Positions 61,211 through 64,000 of a stretch of DNA of 64,000 nucleotides are shown here, in pieces. The notes under the pieces were generated by a model. The model had not been told where the DNA came from. It saw only the letters and a list, made by a program, of their open reading frames with translations, and searched no databases. Where the stretch lies: contig NZ_CP019288.1 of the NCBI RefSeq assembly GCF_009901525.1, forward strand, positions 1,054,001 to 1,118,000, given 5' to 3'. The stretch is from Kordia antarctica. GTDB lineage: Bacteria > Bacteroidota > Bacteroidia > Flavobacteriales > Flavobacteriaceae. Numbering within the stretch: the first letter of the stretch is position 1; every line of letters starts with the position of its first letter. The position numbers and the translations under genes are program-made.

Positions 61211-61316
61211 AAGTAAAATTAAAAATTTATAATTCAATACTTTTCCAGTTTCGAATAAAAAACTTCTACATTAAATATTCTCTATTTGCTATTTTTAAGA
61301 TTCAAAATCTTAAACC

Positions 61317-61350
61317 AAAAAGCCACTCATGATACTTCATAAGTGACTTT
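61317..61350 (-). terminator. GCCACT-family hairpin, likely terminator of the peptide gene
   Basis: Imperfect stem AGCCACTCATGA/TCATAAGTGACT (10 of 12), with an A-rich flank giving a U tract on the minus strand; 75 bp past the peptide stop. Confidence 0.65.
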
Positions 61351-61425
61351 CCCCCTATTTTAAGTGTTTAGTATTCAGTCTGACTTTTCACTTTCAACTT
61401 TTCACTTTCAACATTTTATATTCAA

Positions 61426-61578
61426 TTACTTTTCCATCCAAAAGCAACGACCTGTTATACTACAAGAACCTCCACACGTTCGTAAACATTCTAAATAACT
61501 ATTACCACCAAGAATAGATTGTTGTTTCTTCTTAGAAATTGTTTGTACTCCTTTTAAAGTTTTTAAGTTTTTTAACAT
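61426..61578 (-). CDS. Second double-glycine leader peptide, cysteine-rich core
   Basis: 50 aa, too short for simple scans. It reads MLKNLKTLKGVQTISKKKQQ then SILGG, a GG-type leader, followed by a 25-residue core NSYLECLRTCGGSCSITGRC ending FWMEK, with four Cys. It lies downstream of an A/T-rich region and an RBS-like GAAC/ATAAAG leader, and has no modification or export genes next to it. A bacteriocin-like or RiPP precursor is likely, with maturation enzymes elsewhere. Confidence 0.7.
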   Translation of the reverse strand: MLKNLKTLKGVQTISKKKQQSILGGNSYLECLRTCGGSCSITGRCFWMEK

Positions 61579-61701
61579 AATTATAAAGTTCTTTATAGAT
61601 TAATAATGATGCCAATTTAAGCCCCAAATAAGCACATATACAACTAGAGTAACCTTAAATCATCTAATTTAAGTAAGCGAAAATCAATAAAGTCATAAAC
61701 C

Positions 61702-61737
61702 AAAAAAGCCACTGTGATAAATCACAGTGGCTTTTTT
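61702..61737. terminator. GCCACT-family hairpin
   Basis: An 11-bp perfect stem GCCACTGTGAT/ATCACAGTGGC with an AA loop, between A6 and T6 tracts. It is in the gene-free stretch 61579-62038. Confidence 0.85.
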
Positions 61738-61849
61738 CAGTTTTCAGTTTTCATTTCGACTTCGCTCAATGCGGCGCAGTTTTCAGTTTTCAGTTTTCAG
61801 TTTTCAGTTTTCAGTTTTCAGTTTTCAGTTTTCAGTTTTCAGTTTTCAA
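61734..61849. repeat. Tandem TTTTCAG heptamers, interrupted
   Basis: About 14 TTTTCAG-type units, interrupted once by a stretch TTTCGACTTCGCTCAATGCG. They start on the T tract of the preceding hairpin. Confidence 0.95.
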
Positions 61850-61868
61850 AATTAAAAAAATCATACAC

Positions 61869-61909
61869 AAAAAAAGCCACTCATGAGATATCATAAATGG
61901 CTTCTTTTT
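61869..61909. terminator. GCCACT-family hairpin, degenerate
   Basis: Arms AAAAAGCCA/TGGCTTCTTTT with an inner CATGA/TCATA pair, between heptamer tracts. May stop read-through from either side. Confidence 0.6.
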
Positions 61910-61935
61910 ATTTTTTAGTCTCAGTCTCGGTTTTC

Positions 61936-62044
61936 AGTTTTTCACTTTTCACTTTTCACTTTTCACTTTCAACTTTTCACTTTTCACTTTTCACTTTCAA
62001 CTTTTCACTTTCAACTTTTCACTTTCAACTTTTAACTTTTAACT
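61936..62044. repeat. Tandem TTTTCAC/TTTCAAC heptamers
   Basis: About 14 units mixing TTTTCAC, TTTCAAC and TTTTAAC. The last unit overlaps the stop codon of the ferredoxin gene on the minus strand. Confidence 0.95.
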
Positions 62045-62392
62045 TTTCGGATGCATAAAACGTTGCTTTCCAAGTAATTCTTCTTCCGTTTCTACGATAT
62101 CTTCATCGGGCACACAACAATCAACAGGACAAACTGCCGCACATTGTGGCTCTTCATGAAATCCTTTACATTCGGTACACTTATCTGGAGATATATAATA
62201 AAGTTCGTCTGAAATTGGTTCTTGCGTTTCATCAGCATTCACTTCTTTTCCTCCTGGAAGAACAACAGTTCCTTTCAAAGAAGTTCCATCTGAATAACGC
62301 CAATCATCAGCTCCTTCGTAAATTGCTGTATTTGGGCACTCTGGCTCGCAAGCACCACAGTTAATACATTCGTCAGTTATAATTATTGCCAT
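62039..62392 (-). CDS. Ferredoxin with two [4Fe-4S] clusters
   Basis: 117 aa. Cluster motif CINCGACEPECPNTAI near the N-terminus and CTECKGFHEEPQCAAVCPVD in the second half, giving the full Cys set for two [4Fe-4S] clusters. Long loop between them. Electron carrier; partner unknown. Its stop codon lies in the last heptamer of the neighbouring repeat, so the repeat tract forms its 3' end. It is divergent from the LuxC-like gene. Confidence 0.93.
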   Translation of the reverse strand: MAIIITDECINCGACEPECPNTAIYEGADDWRYSDGTSLKGTVVLPGGKEVNADETQEPISDELYYISPDKCTECKGFHEEPQCAAVCPVDCCVPDEDIVETEEELLGKQRFMHPKS

Positions 62393-62531
62393 TATTTTTC
62401 GTATTCGTTTACAATCTTTTTATGAACTACCGCTAATGCGGTAAAAGTTTTATAAATTCGCCAAAAATAAATAGTGGCGACCTTATTCAGATTGCAAAAA
62501 TAACGCCAAAACTATTCATAAACAAATTCAG

Positions 62532-63596
62532 ATGGATTTAGCAGAAAGAATTAACGCTTTTGTAAAACTCGGCGCTTTTTTAGAACAATTCGCAAAAGAA
62601 GACGCTACACCTACTAATTCTATTCCTTTTAATGATATTTTCTTTGATGGAATGAAGCATCAATTGAAATTATCAGAAGAAAATAATCGCTGGTTTACTA
62701 AAGAACAGCTACGTTTTGCCTTGAAAAATTGGGCAGAAGCATTACAGAAAGAATCGCTAGAAGGTTGGACTTCAACATACAATTTTAACAATAGTTCGTC
62801 GAAAAAAGTGGCGATCATTATGGCGGGAAACATTCCATTGGTAGGTTTTCACGATTTCTTATCGGTTTTAATTTCTGGACATGAAGTACGCGTAAAGCAA
62901 TCTTCTAATGATAAACATTTGTTGCCATATTTAGCAAAATACTTAGAATATGTGGAACCAAATTTTAAAGGTAAAATTATCTTTACAGAAGAAAAACTAA
63001 CTGATTTTGAAGCTGTTATTGCCACAGGAAGTAATAATACAGCGCGCTATTTTGAATATTATTTTAAAAACAAGCCAAATATTATTCGTAAAAACAGAAA
63101 TTCGGTTGCCATTTTGACAGGAAACGAATCCGAAGAGCAATTAATCGCGCTAAGCGACGATATTTTTACTTATTTCGGATTAGGTTGCAGAAGTGTTTCT
63201 AAATTATTTGTTCCGAAAGGATATGATTTTCAAGCTTTTTTCAAAGGAATGTACTCAAAAAGCGATGTCATGAACAGCGCAAAATACGCCAATAACTATG
63301 ATTATAACAAAGCTGTGTATTTGATGAGTTTGTTTGATATCTTAGAAAATGGTTTCCTAATGATTAAAGAAGACCAACAATATGCTTCTCCAATTGCGAC
63401 GATTTTTTATGAATATTATGATGATTTGGCTTCACTGAAAGAAAAATTAAGCGAAGACGCAGAAAAAATACAATGTATTGTCACAACTATGAACTTTGAA
63501 AATCAAGTAGATTTTGGACAAACACAATATCCGAAATTACACGATTATGCTGATGGAATTGATACATTAGCGTTTCTAACAAATTTAAAAAATTAG
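62532..63596 (+). CDS. Acyl-CoA reductase, LuxC-like
   Basis: 354 aa. Motifs MAGNIPLVGFHDFLSVLISG (N-terminal binding helix), IRKNRNSVAILTGNESEEQL and FGLGCRSVSKLFVPKGYDF with the catalytic Cys (GLGCRSVSK) match LuxC-type acyl-CoA/acyl reductases. In flavobacteria these occur outside lux clusters next to ferredoxin, as here, so they probably reduce fatty acyl groups in lipid metabolism. Divergent promoter region 62393-62531 is shared with the ferredoxin. Confidence 0.88.
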   Translation: MDLAERINAFVKLGAFLEQFAKEDATPTNSIPFNDIFFDGMKHQLKLSEENNRWFTKEQLRFALKNWAEALQKESLEGWTSTYNFNNSSSKKVAIIMAGNIPLVGFHDFLSVLISGHEVRVKQSSNDKHLLPYLAKYLEYVEPNFKGKIIFTEEKLTDFEAVIATGSNNTARYFEYYFKNKPNIIRKNRNSVAILTGNESEEQLIALSDDIFTYFGLGCRSVSKLFVPKGYDFQAFFKGMYSKSDVMNSAKYANNYDYNKAVYLMSLFDILENGFLMIKEDQQYASPIATIFYEYYDDLASLKEKLSEDAEKIQCIVTTMNFENQVDFGQTQYPKLHDYADGIDTLAFLTNLKN

Positions 63597-63671
63597 ATAA
63601 AAAGAGGTTGCTACTACCCTATTTTCCTCAGCTGAGAAGTTGTATATTATTAAAAGAAAAATTATCAAATC

Positions 63672-64000
63672 ATGCAAAAAGAAGTTGATATTTACTTGGA
63701 AAATCTTAAAAAATGGCAAGAAGAATTAACGGAACTTCGCAATATACTTCTCAACTGTGAATTGACTGAAGATTTTAAATGGAAGCATCCTTGTTATACA
63801 TATAATGGAAAAAATGTTGTGTTGCTTCATGAGTTCAAAAACTATTGTGCAATCCTATTTCACAAAGGTGTTTTGCTAAAAGATGAAGCTACTATTTTAA
63901 TTCAACAAACAGAAAATGTACAATCTGCAAGACAAATTCGATTTACGAAATTATCAGAAATTGAAGAACTCAAACCAATCTTAAAAAAGTACATTAAAGA
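63672..64000 (+). CDS. YdeI/DUF1801 family protein, cut by the window end
   Basis: 109 residues visible. MQKEVDIYLENLKKWQEELT, DFKWKHPCYTYNGKNVVLLH and AILFHKGVLLKDEATILIQQ are closely related to the same segments of the protein at 54980. It runs off the right edge, so its length and C-terminal domain cannot be judged. It is 75 bp after the LuxC-like gene. Confidence 0.82.
   Translation, partial: MQKEVDIYLENLKKWQEELTELRNILLNCELTEDFKWKHPCYTYNGKNVVLLHEFKNYCAILFHKGVLLKDEATILIQQTENVQSARQIRFTKLSEIEELKPILKKYIK

Noticed and set aside
61149..62044. Tandem repeats considered as a CRISPR array
   Set aside because: Units are 7 bp, without spacers, and no cas genes are present.

Overview
The window is a low-GC chromosomal segment of a Bacteroidota bacterium, most likely a marine member of the Flavobacteriaceae. 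The support is Por/type IX (T9SS) C-terminal sorting domains, 4Fe-4S ferredoxin/LuxC-type acyl-CoA reductase, long NusB, DUF3276, DUF1573/YajC, OmpH and leucine dehydrogenase genes of the flavobacterial type, and lipoproteins with a Bacteroidota-style signal. Intergenic tandem heptamers and a dispersed inverted-repeat element give a Kordia-like impression, but the genus is inferred and not proven. No rRNA, tRNA or CRISPR array was seen.

Layout. (1) 1-5.7 kb, minus strand: the proximal part of an extracellular contractile injection system (eCIS, Afp/PVC-like): DUF4255 cap/terminator-type protein, an unrecognised 181-aa protein, sheath, two tube proteins, DUF5908, LysM tube-initiator-type protein and a VgrG-like spike running off the left edge. 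(2) 5.9-9.9 kb: thymidylate kinase, a NarL-type two-component system coupled to a membrane protein, and a small unknown. (3) 10-12.3 kb, plus: two tandem tail-collar proteins and a T9SS-exported protein. (4) 12.9-18.5 kb, minus: DUF885 peptidase, double-alpha-domain DsbD and TilS. (5) 18.86-29.2 kb, plus: a series of mostly unknown one- or two-gene units separated by about 130-bp imperfect palindromes that behave like integron attC sites. The first four units begin with a GTT core that is exactly complementary to the AAC core at their own 3' end. No integrase is present, so this is a CALIN-like cassette array. Two IS1182-family elements have inserted in opposite orientation at the same base of two of these palindromes, and a 148-bp MITE-like relative sits at the same place in a third. 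(6) 29.2-33.8 kb: fatty-acid hydroxylase-like protein, small unknowns and PabB. (7) 33.9-41.7 kb, minus: aconitase, MoxR ATPase and three SurA/PpiC-like periplasmic folding factors. (8) 41.8-50.2 kb: T9SS protein, OmpH/Skp, a double-glycine peptide, IMP dehydrogenase, HMG-CoA lyase, LysE exporter, SRPBCC protein, a lipoprotein with a lone attC-like tail, and dihydroorotate dehydrogenase. (9) 50.7-64 kb: TonB-dependent receptor, peptidase T, two YdeI/DUF1801 proteins (the second cut by the window end), YajC, DUF1573, NusB, leucine dehydrogenase, ABC exporter, DUF3276, a second double-glycine peptide, ferredoxin and LuxC-like reductase.

Five copies of a roughly 230-420 bp dispersed element with TAACGTGAGTTCGA-type terminal inverted repeats sit between genes (6.7, 12.6, 30.4, 46.8 and 50.3 kb). 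Long intergenic stretches also carry unrelated 6-8 bp tandem repeats.

The most unusual part is the cassette array with its site-specific IS insertions. The eCIS, the dispersed repeat family and the two orphan double-glycine peptides follow.
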